Shown piece by piece: positions 35,662 through 43,293 of a stretch of DNA of 64,000 bases. The translations under genes and the position numbers were made by a program. Below the pieces are notes generated by a model that was not told where the DNA came from, ran no database searches, and saw only the letters and a program-made list of their open reading frames with translations. This DNA comes from Actinomycetes bacterium (GTDB lineage: Bacteria; Actinomycetota; Acidimicrobiia; Acidimicrobiales; Palsa-688), in assembly GCA_021787365.1 (NCBI GenBank), contig JAJYMB010000059.1:34926-98925 (forward strand), in the 5' to 3' direction. Each line of letters starts with the position of its first letter. Position 1 is the stretch's first letter.

Positions 35662-36849
35662 TTAGGGCATCTCAGCTAGGCGCCGGCGCAAGAGGGGCTC
35701 GATGACTACCCAGCCGCCCCGCCCGGGAGTGTCGAACTGCTCTATATAACCCGCGCGACGGAGCGCTTCAGTAGCCCGGGCCACGGTCGCTGAAGGCCCG
35801 ACCTTGTAGGGCGGTTGGCCCCGGGCTATCGCCTGGCAGACAGCAAAGGCGAGACGGCTGAGCTCCTGTATGGCCTCGATGTCTTTGGCCAACGCGCCGG
35901 CGTCAGCCTTCATGGCCATGTCGAATGCCAGTATGGCGTGCTCGTAGGTGGCCTCCCGAGCTTCGGTTTCCAGGACGGCTATGAAGCACTGCTGGGCCAG
36001 GAGCATGGTGGTACGGGGGTGCCCTTCGGACCGGGCCACGAGGTACTCCATGGCGGTGGGGGTGATGGGGCGCCCGCCTTCTTGAAACCGCTTCGACAAC
36101 CCCTCCAACCACTCCTCGGTGCTGATGGGCCCGAGCTCCCGCCAGGCGCCGAACTTGTAGAAAGCGCGCTTCTCGTCGTCGAAGAGGTCCCGCATGAGGT
36201 GGGCCACGCTGCCCGCGAACAGGCTCGTGACGCCACGCGAACGCTGCAAGACGGCCCTCATCAGCTGGGTCGTCGAGTCGGCGTCGCCGAAAGGCTCTCG
36301 GGGGCTCGCTATCTTTTGGAACTCGTCGATGAACAAGATGACGTCGTGACCGTCTCTTTCGGCTACCGACTGCAACAGCGACAGCGCCTTTTCGAACGAA
36401 CCGCGCGGGTCGTCCCGGGCGAGATGAGGGCTGAATGCGATCTCGATGTCGGGGCCCCAGGCGGTCTTCAGCTTCGCGGTGGCCACGGCGCTCGCGAAGT
36501 CGACTGCCTTCTCGGCACCCAAGCGCACCTTTCGCGCCCCCCGCTGGGGCGCCGAGCGGTTGGCCACCAGCCCTGCGACGATGGCCCGGGCCAGGGCGGC
36601 GAGGTCCGATAGCTGGAACAAGTCGACCTCGACCACGTAGGCCCCTTGTCGCGCTAGCCCCTCTAGGGCAGCTTGGCAGACGGTCGTCTTCCCGTTGCGC
36701 CGCGGGCCGCCCACGACCTGGTTGAGGCCCTGGCTGAGTACCAGTGCCAGTTCCTTCACGTCCTTCGAGCGACCTATCATCTGCTCTGGGACAGGCGAGT
36801 CGGTCGGGAAAAGCCGGTCTGCCCGGAGACCAGGGCTACTGTGACCCAT
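35662..36849 (-). CDS. Archaeal-type AAA ATPase
   Basis: 395 residues. Walker A is GGPRRNGKTTV (the GxRRxGKT form typical of the archaeal ATPase_2/STAND-like group), Walker B is DVILFIDEFQK, and the C-terminal third is a winged-helix-like region (ATEALRRAGYIEQFDTP). Similar proteins occur sporadically in archaea and actinobacteria, often in mobile or defence-related regions; substrates are unknown. It starts at ATG 36849 with TATACT six bases upstream, so its mRNA is probably leaderless. Confidence 0.85.
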   Translation of the reverse strand: MGHSSPGLRADRLFPTDSPVPEQMIGRSKDVKELALVLSQGLNQVVGGPRRNGKTTVCQAALEGLARQGAYVVEVDLFQLSDLAALARAIVAGLVANRSAPQRGARKVRLGAEKAVDFASAVATAKLKTAWGPDIEIAFSPHLARDDPRGSFEKALSLLQSVAERDGHDVILFIDEFQKIASPREPFGDADSTTQLMRAVLQRSRGVTSLFAGSVAHLMRDLFDDEKRAFYKFGAWRELGPISTEEWLEGLSKRFQEGGRPITPTAMEYLVARSEGHPRTTMLLAQQCFIAVLETEAREATYEHAILAFDMAMKADAGALAKDIEAIQELSRLAFAVCQAIARGQPPYKVGPSATVARATEALRRAGYIEQFDTPGRGGWVVIEPLLRRRLAEMP

Positions 36850-36855
36850 GGAGTG

Positions 36856-36861
36856 AGTATA
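36856..36861 (-). promoter_or_regulatory. TATACT -10 element of the ATPase gene
   Basis: TATACT lies six bases before the ATG in an AT-rich patch with further TATA-like sequence upstream. No good -35 at 17 nt. The same TATACTCAC string precedes the AbiEi/DUF559 gene at 2.9 kb. Confidence 0.45.
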
Positions 36862-36996
36862 ACGCCGGGTGCACTACTCTATATCGTCTAACGTACTAGA
36901 GCAGTGCGCACGGGGCGGTGTCTTGGAGGCGGCTCGTGCCGGGTGCGGATCTCGGTCCTGCTGCTTGCCCCATCGGGCACCGGGCTGGGTGGCCAG

Positions 36997-37061
36997 GCCA
37001 GTCGGTCAGGCCAGTCGGTCAGGCCAGTCGGTCAGGCCAGTCGGTCACGCCAGTCGGTCAG
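36997..37061 (+). repeat. Five tandem copies of a 13-nt unit at the 3' end of uppS
   Basis: The unit GCCAGTCGGTCAG is repeated five times; only the fourth copy differs (last base C). The fifth copy supplies the stop codon of the cis-prenyltransferase gene on the minus strand. Same unit length, copy number and position of the variant copy as the array upstream of pyc. Confidence 0.9.
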
Positions 37062-37882
37062 GTCCCGAAGCGGCGCTCGCGTCGCGTGTAGTCGCGCAGG
37101 GCCCGTAGCAGGTCGACCCGCCGGAACGCCGGCCAGTAAGGGTCGAGGAACATGAGCTCGGCGTAGGCCGATTGCCAGAGCAGGAAACCGGACATACGGG
37201 ACTCGCCACTGGTGCGTATGACCAGGTCCGTGTCCGGGAAGCCGGCGGCATAGAGGTGGCGGGCGATACCCTCCGCGTCAATGGCGTCTGCCAGCTGGGC
37301 CCCGCTCAGGCCTCTTGTGGAAAGCTCGGAGACAAGGGCGCGGCACGCGTCTACGACCTCTTGGCGGCCGCCGTAACAAAGGGCAATGTTCACCTGGAGC
37401 GGCCCGTCGGCGGCTCGGGTGACGGCGTCTTTGGCCGCCAGGGCGAGCCTGGCAGGCAACAGGTCCAAGCTCCCGCTCACGGACAGGGAAAACCCCAGGC
37501 GCTCCGACAGCTGGGGCAGCCGCGCGAAAAGCTCTCCCAGGACCTCGAAGTAGGGCTCCAGCTCGGCTGGTGGCCGCCTCAGATTTTCGGTGGAGAGCAC
37601 CCACGCCGTGAGCGCCTTGATCCTGAGCTGGACGCACCACCCGAGCAGCTCCTCCAACTTGGCCATCCCGGCTCGGTAGCTCGTTTCGTAGTCGGGGTGG
37701 CCCTCTTCGCGGGCAAAGCGCCGGTGCCCGTCGAGGATGACCCCAATGTGCTTGGGCAATAGGTCGGGCCGGAACGACCGGGCCAGGCGGTGCTCGTAGT
37801 AACGGTAGACGGCGCCGGGGAGCTTCACGCCTATATTGTGGGCTTGCCGCGCCGGCGGCGGGGAGCAGCCCAGGTCAGTCAC
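37058..37882 (-). CDS. uppS: cis-Prenyltransferase (isoprenyl diphosphate synthase, UppS family)
   Basis: 274 residues from GTG 37882; GTG 37828 (KLPGAVYRYYEHRLA) is a likely alternative because short-chain actinobacterial members begin there. Adds IPP units in Z configuration. Motifs: HIGVILDGHRRFAREEG with catalytic D51 but His at the usual Asn of DGNxRW; WVLSTENL; VIRTSGESRMSGFLLWQS; and AELMFLDPYWPAF. The LYRLYE-like N-terminus resembles mycobacterial Z-FPP synthase, so the product may be short. The 3' end lies in the 13-nt array. Confidence 0.9.
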   Translation of the reverse strand: MTDLGCSPPPARQAHNIGVKLPGAVYRYYEHRLARSFRPDLLPKHIGVILDGHRRFAREEGHPDYETSYRAGMAKLEELLGWCVQLRIKALTAWVLSTENLRRPPAELEPYFEVLGELFARLPQLSERLGFSLSVSGSLDLLPARLALAAKDAVTRAADGPLQVNIALCYGGRQEVVDACRALVSELSTRGLSGAQLADAIDAEGIARHLYAAGFPDTDLVIRTSGESRMSGFLLWQSAYAELMFLDPYWPAFRRVDLLRALRDYTRRERRFGT

Positions 37883-38079
37883 GTAAGCCGCCGTGTCGGG
37901 AGCCCGCCCGGTGCCTCACTTGCCGAGGTGGCCGCGCCGTGACACGTACGCGTACACCCGCCCCCGTGGCCCGAGTGTGACAGTCGGGCGTGCGAGCACC
38001 GCCCTTGATTGCCCGACAAGGGTTGCTCATCGCCGGCGGCCATGGCCCGCCGCCATCGTGGAGCCGTCCATGGCGGGCT

Positions 38080-39057
38080 TCAGGACGGGGACAGCTTGGC
38101 CCCGCCCGTGTCGACGCGGCCGCTGTCGATCAGCCACTCGAGGCTCTCGCGGACGGCCTCGAGGGAGGTGTAGCGGGGCTGGTAGCCGAGAGTGCCCGAG
38201 GCCTTGGCGATGCTCATCGATGGGCTGTGCGAGATGTGGTCCAAGGTGGCGGCGGCGTCTTCCGGCGCCTCGTTTTTGGACCACTCCTCCCATCCGAGGT
38301 AGGTGAGGTTGGCCTCGCGGCCGAACCACCCCGCCACCACCTGGGCGTAGCCGCGGAGGGTGAGCGCCCGCTCCGATACCACGTGGAAGGCTTCGCCCGA
38401 AGCGCGCGCCGGTTGGGAGAGCGCGTTGACGAAGGCTTGGGCTACGTCGTCGGCGTGGACGTGGTGGACGGTTTCCAGCCCGAAGTTGGGCAGCTTCAGC
38501 TCCTCGCCCTTGGCCAGGCGCTCGAAAACGGCGGGGTTGAAGTTGCCGGCGGGGTTGACCGGCGCCCAGCCCGGGCCGACGATATGGCCGGGGTGGAGCA
38601 CCGTGCAAGGGAGGGCGCCGTCGCGGGCCTTGCCGAGTAATAGTTCCTCGATGGCCGCCTTCTGGGTGCCGTAGTCACCGAACGGCCGGCGGGGGGCGTC
38701 CTCTCTCACCGGCACTTCGACCGCCGGGCCGTGCGACCAGATGGTCCCGCAGTGCAGGAGGTACGTGCCGGCGGGGGCGAGGGCGTCAGCGATCTGGCGG
38801 GCAGAGGAGACGGTGAAGCAGAGGAGATCTGCCACCGCATCGGGGCGCATGGACGCGACCGTTGTGCCAAAGGTGCCGTTCTCCTCCGCGGCCGCGCGCT
38901 CGATGACGACGTGCTCGACCTTTTCCCATGCCTCGTCTGGCCGGTAAGGGGGGTGCTGGCCCCGGTTCATCGCGACGACCTCGTGACCTTCCCTTACGAG
39001 CCTCGGAACGAGGTACGTGCCAATGTGCCCGGTGGCGCCTATCACGACGACTTTCAC
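38080..39057 (-). CDS. NAD-dependent epimerase/dehydratase family protein
   Basis: 325 residues from GTG 39057, placing VKVVVIGATGHIGTYLVPRL at the N-terminus; the open frame upstream is low-complexity and unlikely to be translated. Extended SDR fold with DYGTQKAAIEELL as the YxxxK site and HVHADDVAQAFVNAL further on. The substrate, probably a nucleotide sugar or similar, cannot be told. Divergent from the GH42 gene with 174 bp between starts. Confidence 0.82.
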   Translation of the reverse strand: MKVVVIGATGHIGTYLVPRLVREGHEVVAMNRGQHPPYRPDEAWEKVEHVVIERAAAEENGTFGTTVASMRPDAVADLLCFTVSSARQIADALAPAGTYLLHCGTIWSHGPAVEVPVREDAPRRPFGDYGTQKAAIEELLLGKARDGALPCTVLHPGHIVGPGWAPVNPAGNFNPAVFERLAKGEELKLPNFGLETVHHVHADDVAQAFVNALSQPARASGEAFHVVSERALTLRGYAQVVAGWFGREANLTYLGWEEWSKNEAPEDAAATLDHISHSPSMSIAKASGTLGYQPRYTSLEAVRESLEWLIDSGRVDTGGAKLSPS

Positions 39058-39231
39058 GGGGCCCGATCCTAGGCCGGGGTGGACAGTGGCCGCAGCGCCC
39101 AGCCCCGGCCGTACCGAGCGGCCCGCGCCCGGGTTTGCCCGCTCCGGCCGGCCTCGTGAAGACTGGCTTTCGGGGCCGGCCCGTGCGGGTTTGGAGGCTC
39201 TGGTTTTGGATGCTTTAGAGGAGGTCTGGGA

Positions 39232-41322
39232 TTGCTGTTTGGTGCCGCCTACTATCATGAGTACCAGCCGTACGAACGCCTGAAAGCCGACCTCGAACTA
39301 ATGGCGGCGGCCAATTTCACGGTCATCCGGGTGGGGGAGTCGACCTGGGCCAGCTACGAGCCTGTCCCTGGCCGGATCAGCTTCGCGGCATTGCGAAGGG
39401 TCGTAGACGCCGCCTGGGCGGCGGGGGTCGAAGTGATCGTCGGCACGCCCTCCTATGCGGTACCGCCCTGGATGGCGAGGCTGCACCCCGAGGTCATGGC
39501 GATGGACCGGCGTGGCTCGCACCTGCCCTACGGTGCCCGCCAGAACGTCGACTTCACCCATCCCGCCTACCTTTTCTACGCCGAACGGCTCATACGGGCG
39601 ATGGCAGAAGAGTTCGGCCACCACGAGGGCGTGATCGGCTGGCAGGTCGACAACGAGATCGGGATGCACGAGCTCGCCAACCCTCATGTCGTGGCGCGCT
39701 TCAGGGAGGAGGTGATGGGACGCCTCGGCGGGGTGGAAGGCGTGAACGAAAAGTGGGGCCTCACCTACTGGAGCCACCGGCTCTCTTGTCCTGAAGACCT
39801 CTGGGAGCCGGCGGGCAACACCAACCCCGGTTACGCCCTCGAGTGGGCGCGCTTCCAGGCCAGGCTCGCGACCGAGTTCCTTGTGTGGCAAAAAGATCTT
39901 TTGAAAGGCCTGGTCTCTCCCGAGCAGGAGGTGCTCCACGACGTAGTCGGTGGGGACGGGGCGGGTTGGTCGAGCTCGCGTTCCATCAACCAGGCCATGG
40001 ACAAGGCGGCTTGCAATATCTATGTGCCGTTGCAGCGGGGGATCGAGCTCCCCGAGCCGCCTGGGGATCTCCGCTCCTTGGCGCCCGAGTGGCAAAACGA
40101 CGTCGGTGCCTGGGTGCCTTTGTGGAAAGCGGACATGGGTTACGCGTCGCGCGGGCCGCGTGGGGAGCACTTCTACGTGACCGAGGCGCAGGCGACCTCG
40201 ATCGGGGGCCCGCAGACCAACGTCGTGCCGTTCCCCGGCCAGTTGCGGCTCATGGCCCACCTGCTCGCGCTCCGGGGAGCCGAGCTGCTCGAGTACTGGA
40301 ACTGGCACACTCTTCACTACGGCTTCGAGACCTACTGGGGCGGGGTGCTCGGCCACGATTTGGAGCCCGGGCGGGTGTACCGGGAAGTGAGCGAACTCGG
40401 GGCCGAACTGCGCCGGCTGGGCAGCGAACTGGACGGCCTCGTCCCCGACGCCGACATCGGCCTCCTTTACTCAGAAGACAGCCGCTGGGCCATGCAATCG
40501 GTGCCGCCGCTTTCGGTGGCCGGCACCGCTTTACCGGACCCGGCCAGTTACCACCGTATTTTTACCCGCTTTTACTCGGCCGCGGTCGACGCCCGGCTAC
40601 AGGTGCGCGTGGTGCACCCGGGGTCGGACTGGTCGGGCCTGGCTGTACTGGTCGTGCCGGCCCTCTATATCGCCTCGGACGAGTTGCTCGCCCGGCTTGT
40701 GGCCCACGCCGGCGCCGGCAACCACGTCGTGTTGACGTTCCGGTGTGGCTACGCCGACGAGTGGTCGAGGGTACGGGCGTCGCGGGCACCGGGCCCGTTG
40801 CGGGCCGCCGCCGGCTTTTCCTACCAGGAGTACACGACCCTGGCAGAGCCCGTGGCAATGAAGGCCGCCGCCGGCTCGGGGCCGGCGCTACCACCGGGCG
40901 CTCGTGCCGAGGGCTGGGCAGACGGCCTCGTGCTCGAGGGGGCGGACGCCCTGTGGGGTTATGAGCACCCATTTTTCGGGCGCTGGCCGGCGCTGGCCAC
41001 CAAGGGGGTGGGGGAAGGCCGCCTGAGCTGGGTGGGCACGCTGCCAGACCGCGCGAGCGGCGCCTCGCTGCTCCTCTGGGCGCTGGCCGAGCGGGGGAGG
41101 GAGCCGGCGGTGGCCCCCTGGGGCACCCTGCCGCCGAGCGTACGGGTAAACGGCGCCGGCCGGGGCGACGGGGCGAGGTTGTGGTGCGTGGCCAACCACA
41201 GCTGGGAGCCGGCCTCGGTGGCTCTGCCGGGGGTGTTGTGGGACCTCGCCGGCGAGCAAGAGGTCCGGGGGGACCTGGCGCTCGGCCCCTGGGAGAGCCG
41301 TTTGTTGCGGGCCGGCGGGTGA
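39232..41322 (+). CDS. Beta-galactosidase, GH42 family
   Basis: Hydrolyses terminal beta-galactosides; no signal peptide, so cytoplasmic. 696 residues from TTG 39232 with a strong GAGGAGGT Shine-Dalgarno. The N-terminal FGAAYYHEYQPYERLKADLELM and GTPSYAVPPWMARLHPEV are typical of GH42. Acid/base E142 is in WQVDNEIG and nucleophile E318 in YVTEAQAT. The trimerisation domain and small C-terminal beta domain follow (HVVLTFRCGYADE; LGPWESRLL). No sugar transporter is adjacent. Confidence 0.94.
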   Translation: MLFGAAYYHEYQPYERLKADLELMAAANFTVIRVGESTWASYEPVPGRISFAALRRVVDAAWAAGVEVIVGTPSYAVPPWMARLHPEVMAMDRRGSHLPYGARQNVDFTHPAYLFYAERLIRAMAEEFGHHEGVIGWQVDNEIGMHELANPHVVARFREEVMGRLGGVEGVNEKWGLTYWSHRLSCPEDLWEPAGNTNPGYALEWARFQARLATEFLVWQKDLLKGLVSPEQEVLHDVVGGDGAGWSSSRSINQAMDKAACNIYVPLQRGIELPEPPGDLRSLAPEWQNDVGAWVPLWKADMGYASRGPRGEHFYVTEAQATSIGGPQTNVVPFPGQLRLMAHLLALRGAELLEYWNWHTLHYGFETYWGGVLGHDLEPGRVYREVSELGAELRRLGSELDGLVPDADIGLLYSEDSRWAMQSVPPLSVAGTALPDPASYHRIFTRFYSAAVDARLQVRVVHPGSDWSGLAVLVVPALYIASDELLARLVAHAGAGNHVVLTFRCGYADEWSRVRASRAPGPLRAAAGFSYQEYTTLAEPVAMKAAAGSGPALPPGARAEGWADGLVLEGADALWGYEHPFFGRWPALATKGVGEGRLSWVGTLPDRASGASLLLWALAERGREPAVAPWGTLPPSVRVNGAGRGDGARLWCVANHSWEPASVALPGVLWDLAGEQEVRGDLALGPWESRLLRAGG

Positions 41323-41361
41323 GGGCTATATGCGGCAGGGCCGGCTGGGTGCGCGTTCAGG

Positions 41362-42069
41362 GTGCCCCACGTGACCCGCTCTGGTCGCTTGGCGACCGCC
41401 CTCGTCGCCAACCTCGCACTTGTGGGGGGCCTTGCCGGGGCCGGCCTGGCGGCTCATTCGCTGGCCGTGTGGGCCGAGGCTGTCGACTATCTCGCCGATG
41501 CCGCCGGCGTAGCCGTCTCCCTGTTCGCGGTTTACTTCGCCAACCTCGTCCCGACACCTCGGCGCCCCCATGGGTACCCCAACGCCACCCGCTATGCCGC
41601 TCTCGTCAACGCCGGGTGGCTGTTTGTGCTCAACCTCGTGGTTGCCGGGGCTGCGGTCGACCGCCTGGCCGGCAACAGCGCCCACGTGCACGGCCTGCCG
41701 GTGCTCGTCGCCAGTTCGGTCGCGGCCGTAGTCATGGTCGCCACCGCCTTCGTCCTCGGTGGCGAGGCTGAAGGCGAGGGCGGGGACGGAGATGACGAGG
41801 GCGGCACCTTGAACGTCCGGGCCGTACTGCTTGACACCGCCGCCGACGGAGCGGCCGCGGCCGGTGTTGCTGCGGCTGGCGGCGTGATCTATGCGACGGG
41901 CGGCCTGTTCTGGATCGACCCGGCGGTCGCTTTGGCCATTTCCGTGGTGGTCGGGTACCACGCGGCGCAGCTGCTCGCGCGTATCCGGCGCTCGTTCAAA
42001 CTTGCCCCGCAGGCCCGTCAGGGTCCGGGGGGTGCCCGCGAAAACCCTCCGCAAGCTGCTGGTACCTAG
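41362..42069 (+). CDS. Cation diffusion facilitator family transporter
   Basis: 235 residues from GTG 41362, or GTG 41371. Four to six membrane segments. The metal site of helix 2 is ExxxD in WAEAVDYLADAAG, and a second acidic pair lies in VLLDTAADGAAA, in place of the HxxxD of most zinc transporters. An acidic Gly/Glu/Asp loop (EAEGEGGDGDDEGG) sits between helices 4 and 5. The C-terminal cytoplasmic domain of typical CDF proteins is missing, so this is a short member. Metal specificity unknown. Confidence 0.8.
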   Translation: MPHVTRSGRLATALVANLALVGGLAGAGLAAHSLAVWAEAVDYLADAAGVAVSLFAVYFANLVPTPRRPHGYPNATRYAALVNAGWLFVLNLVVAGAAVDRLAGNSAHVHGLPVLVASSVAAVVMVATAFVLGGEAEGEGGDGDDEGGTLNVRAVLLDTAADGAAAAGVAAAGGVIYATGGLFWIDPAVALAISVVVGYHAAQLLARIRRSFKLAPQARQGPGGARENPPQAAGT

Positions 42070-42137
42070 GGCATACAGGGCAAATCGGCCTGCTCCTTGC
42101 CACCCGGAGCACCCACGCCGTTGCCTCGTTGAAGCGG

Positions 42138-43115
42138 CTAGCTCGCCGGCGTCGGCCCGAGCCTCCTCAATAGTTCGCTGAAGCGGAGCTCCTCCAGCTC
42201 GTAGGTGACCTCGTGACCGTGGTAGGGCAGGACCACGAGGTCCTTGTCCTGGCTGGCGAGCCTCCCGTACGCCGCGAACACAGTGCTGGGTGGGCAGGTT
42301 TGGTCCCACAACCCGACGCTCATCCTGGCAGGGCAGCTGACGCGGCGGGCGTGGTTGGCGACGTCTACGTAAGCGAGGGTCCGGAACGCGGTTTCGGCGA
42401 GCTCGGGGCGGCGTTTCAGGTAGGTCGAAATCTCGGTATAGGGCGGGGTGGGCGTGATCTCGACCGCACGGGGGAAGTCGGAAAGGAACGGCATGTCCGA
42501 CCATACGAAGCACGGCCGGCCAGAAAGGGCGGCAGCCGCCAGGGCCAGTCCGCCACCCTGGCTCATCCCCATGACGGCGACCCGGTCGGCGTCGACTTCC
42601 TCGCGAGAGCAGAGGGTGTCAACGGCCATAGCGGCGTCGGCAAAAACGTAACGGTAGTAATGCGAAGCGGGGTCTGCCAGCCCCCGGGTGAGCCAGCCGG
42701 CGTGGTGGCCGGCGTCGATTGCCCCGATATCGGGGGAGTCGCCCGCCTGGCCCCGGCAGTCCATCGACAGGACGGCTACGCCCTGAGCAGCCAGGGCGTA
42801 GACCTCGAGCGGCCGGGCACCTCGGCCCGAGTACCCATGGAAGTGGGTAATGCCGGGAAAGGGCCCGCCTGTGCGTGGCCTTACGTACCAGCCGGAGAGG
42901 CGGGCATTTCCAAGGCCTGTCATCCAGACTTTGTTGGCGAGGACGCCGGCGAGCGGCATGTAGGGTTCGCCGACTTCGAAGGCGGTGCCCGAGGATGCCG
43001 CGTCCGACTTCGCCTCCTCCAGGGTCTCTGCCCAAAACTGGTCGAAATCGGGCGGTTCGGTCTCCGCCGGAGTGTACGAGCGGAGCTGGTCGAGGGCTAG
43101 GTCGATGCTCGGCAT
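42138..43115 (-). CDS. Acetyl esterase, CE7 (cephalosporin-C deacetylase/acetylxylan esterase) family
   Basis: 325 residues from ATG 43115 (MPSIDLALDQLRSYTP). Alpha/beta hydrolase with CE7 features: GLGNARLSGWYVRP, RGQAGDSPDI, nucleophile Ser in GMSQGGGLAL, Asp in GLWDQTCPPST and His in YHGHEVTYE. Cytoplasmic; removes acetyl groups from short xylo-oligosaccharides or similar molecules. Divergent from the large secreted protein, with a TAGTAG-ATA-CTACTA inverted repeat between them. Confidence 0.9.
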   Translation of the reverse strand: MPSIDLALDQLRSYTPAETEPPDFDQFWAETLEEAKSDAASSGTAFEVGEPYMPLAGVLANKVWMTGLGNARLSGWYVRPRTGGPFPGITHFHGYSGRGARPLEVYALAAQGVAVLSMDCRGQAGDSPDIGAIDAGHHAGWLTRGLADPASHYYRYVFADAAMAVDTLCSREEVDADRVAVMGMSQGGGLALAAAALSGRPCFVWSDMPFLSDFPRAVEITPTPPYTEISTYLKRRPELAETAFRTLAYVDVANHARRVSCPARMSVGLWDQTCPPSTVFAAYGRLASQDKDLVVLPYHGHEVTYELEELRFSELLRRLGPTPAS

Positions 43116-43193
43116 GCGCCCACTCTGCCTTGCGGGCCGTCCCAGGGACAAATTCTTTCGTACAATCGGCTGCTACATAAAGTGAGAACTACC

Positions 43194-43208
43194 TAGTAGA
43201 TACTACTA
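43194..43208. promoter_or_regulatory. Inverted repeat between divergent genes, possible operator
   Basis: A perfect 6-bp inverted repeat, TAGTAG-ATA-CTACTA, in a locally AT-rich stretch between the CE7 esterase and the secreted repeat protein, about 85 bp from each start. It could bind a regulator of either gene. Confidence 0.45.
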
Positions 43209-43293
43209 ACCGTGGGCCACGAAGAGTGCCCGCTCACAGGACCATCACACCCATCTCGCATGGTCGTCACACCGCCTGGGTAAGGTTCCTGCC

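Noticed and set aside
39058..39258. 67-residue N-terminal extension of the epimerase
   Set aside because: Low-complexity Ser/Arg/Gly text before a perfect Rossmann start, and it overlaps the divergent GH42 promoter region.
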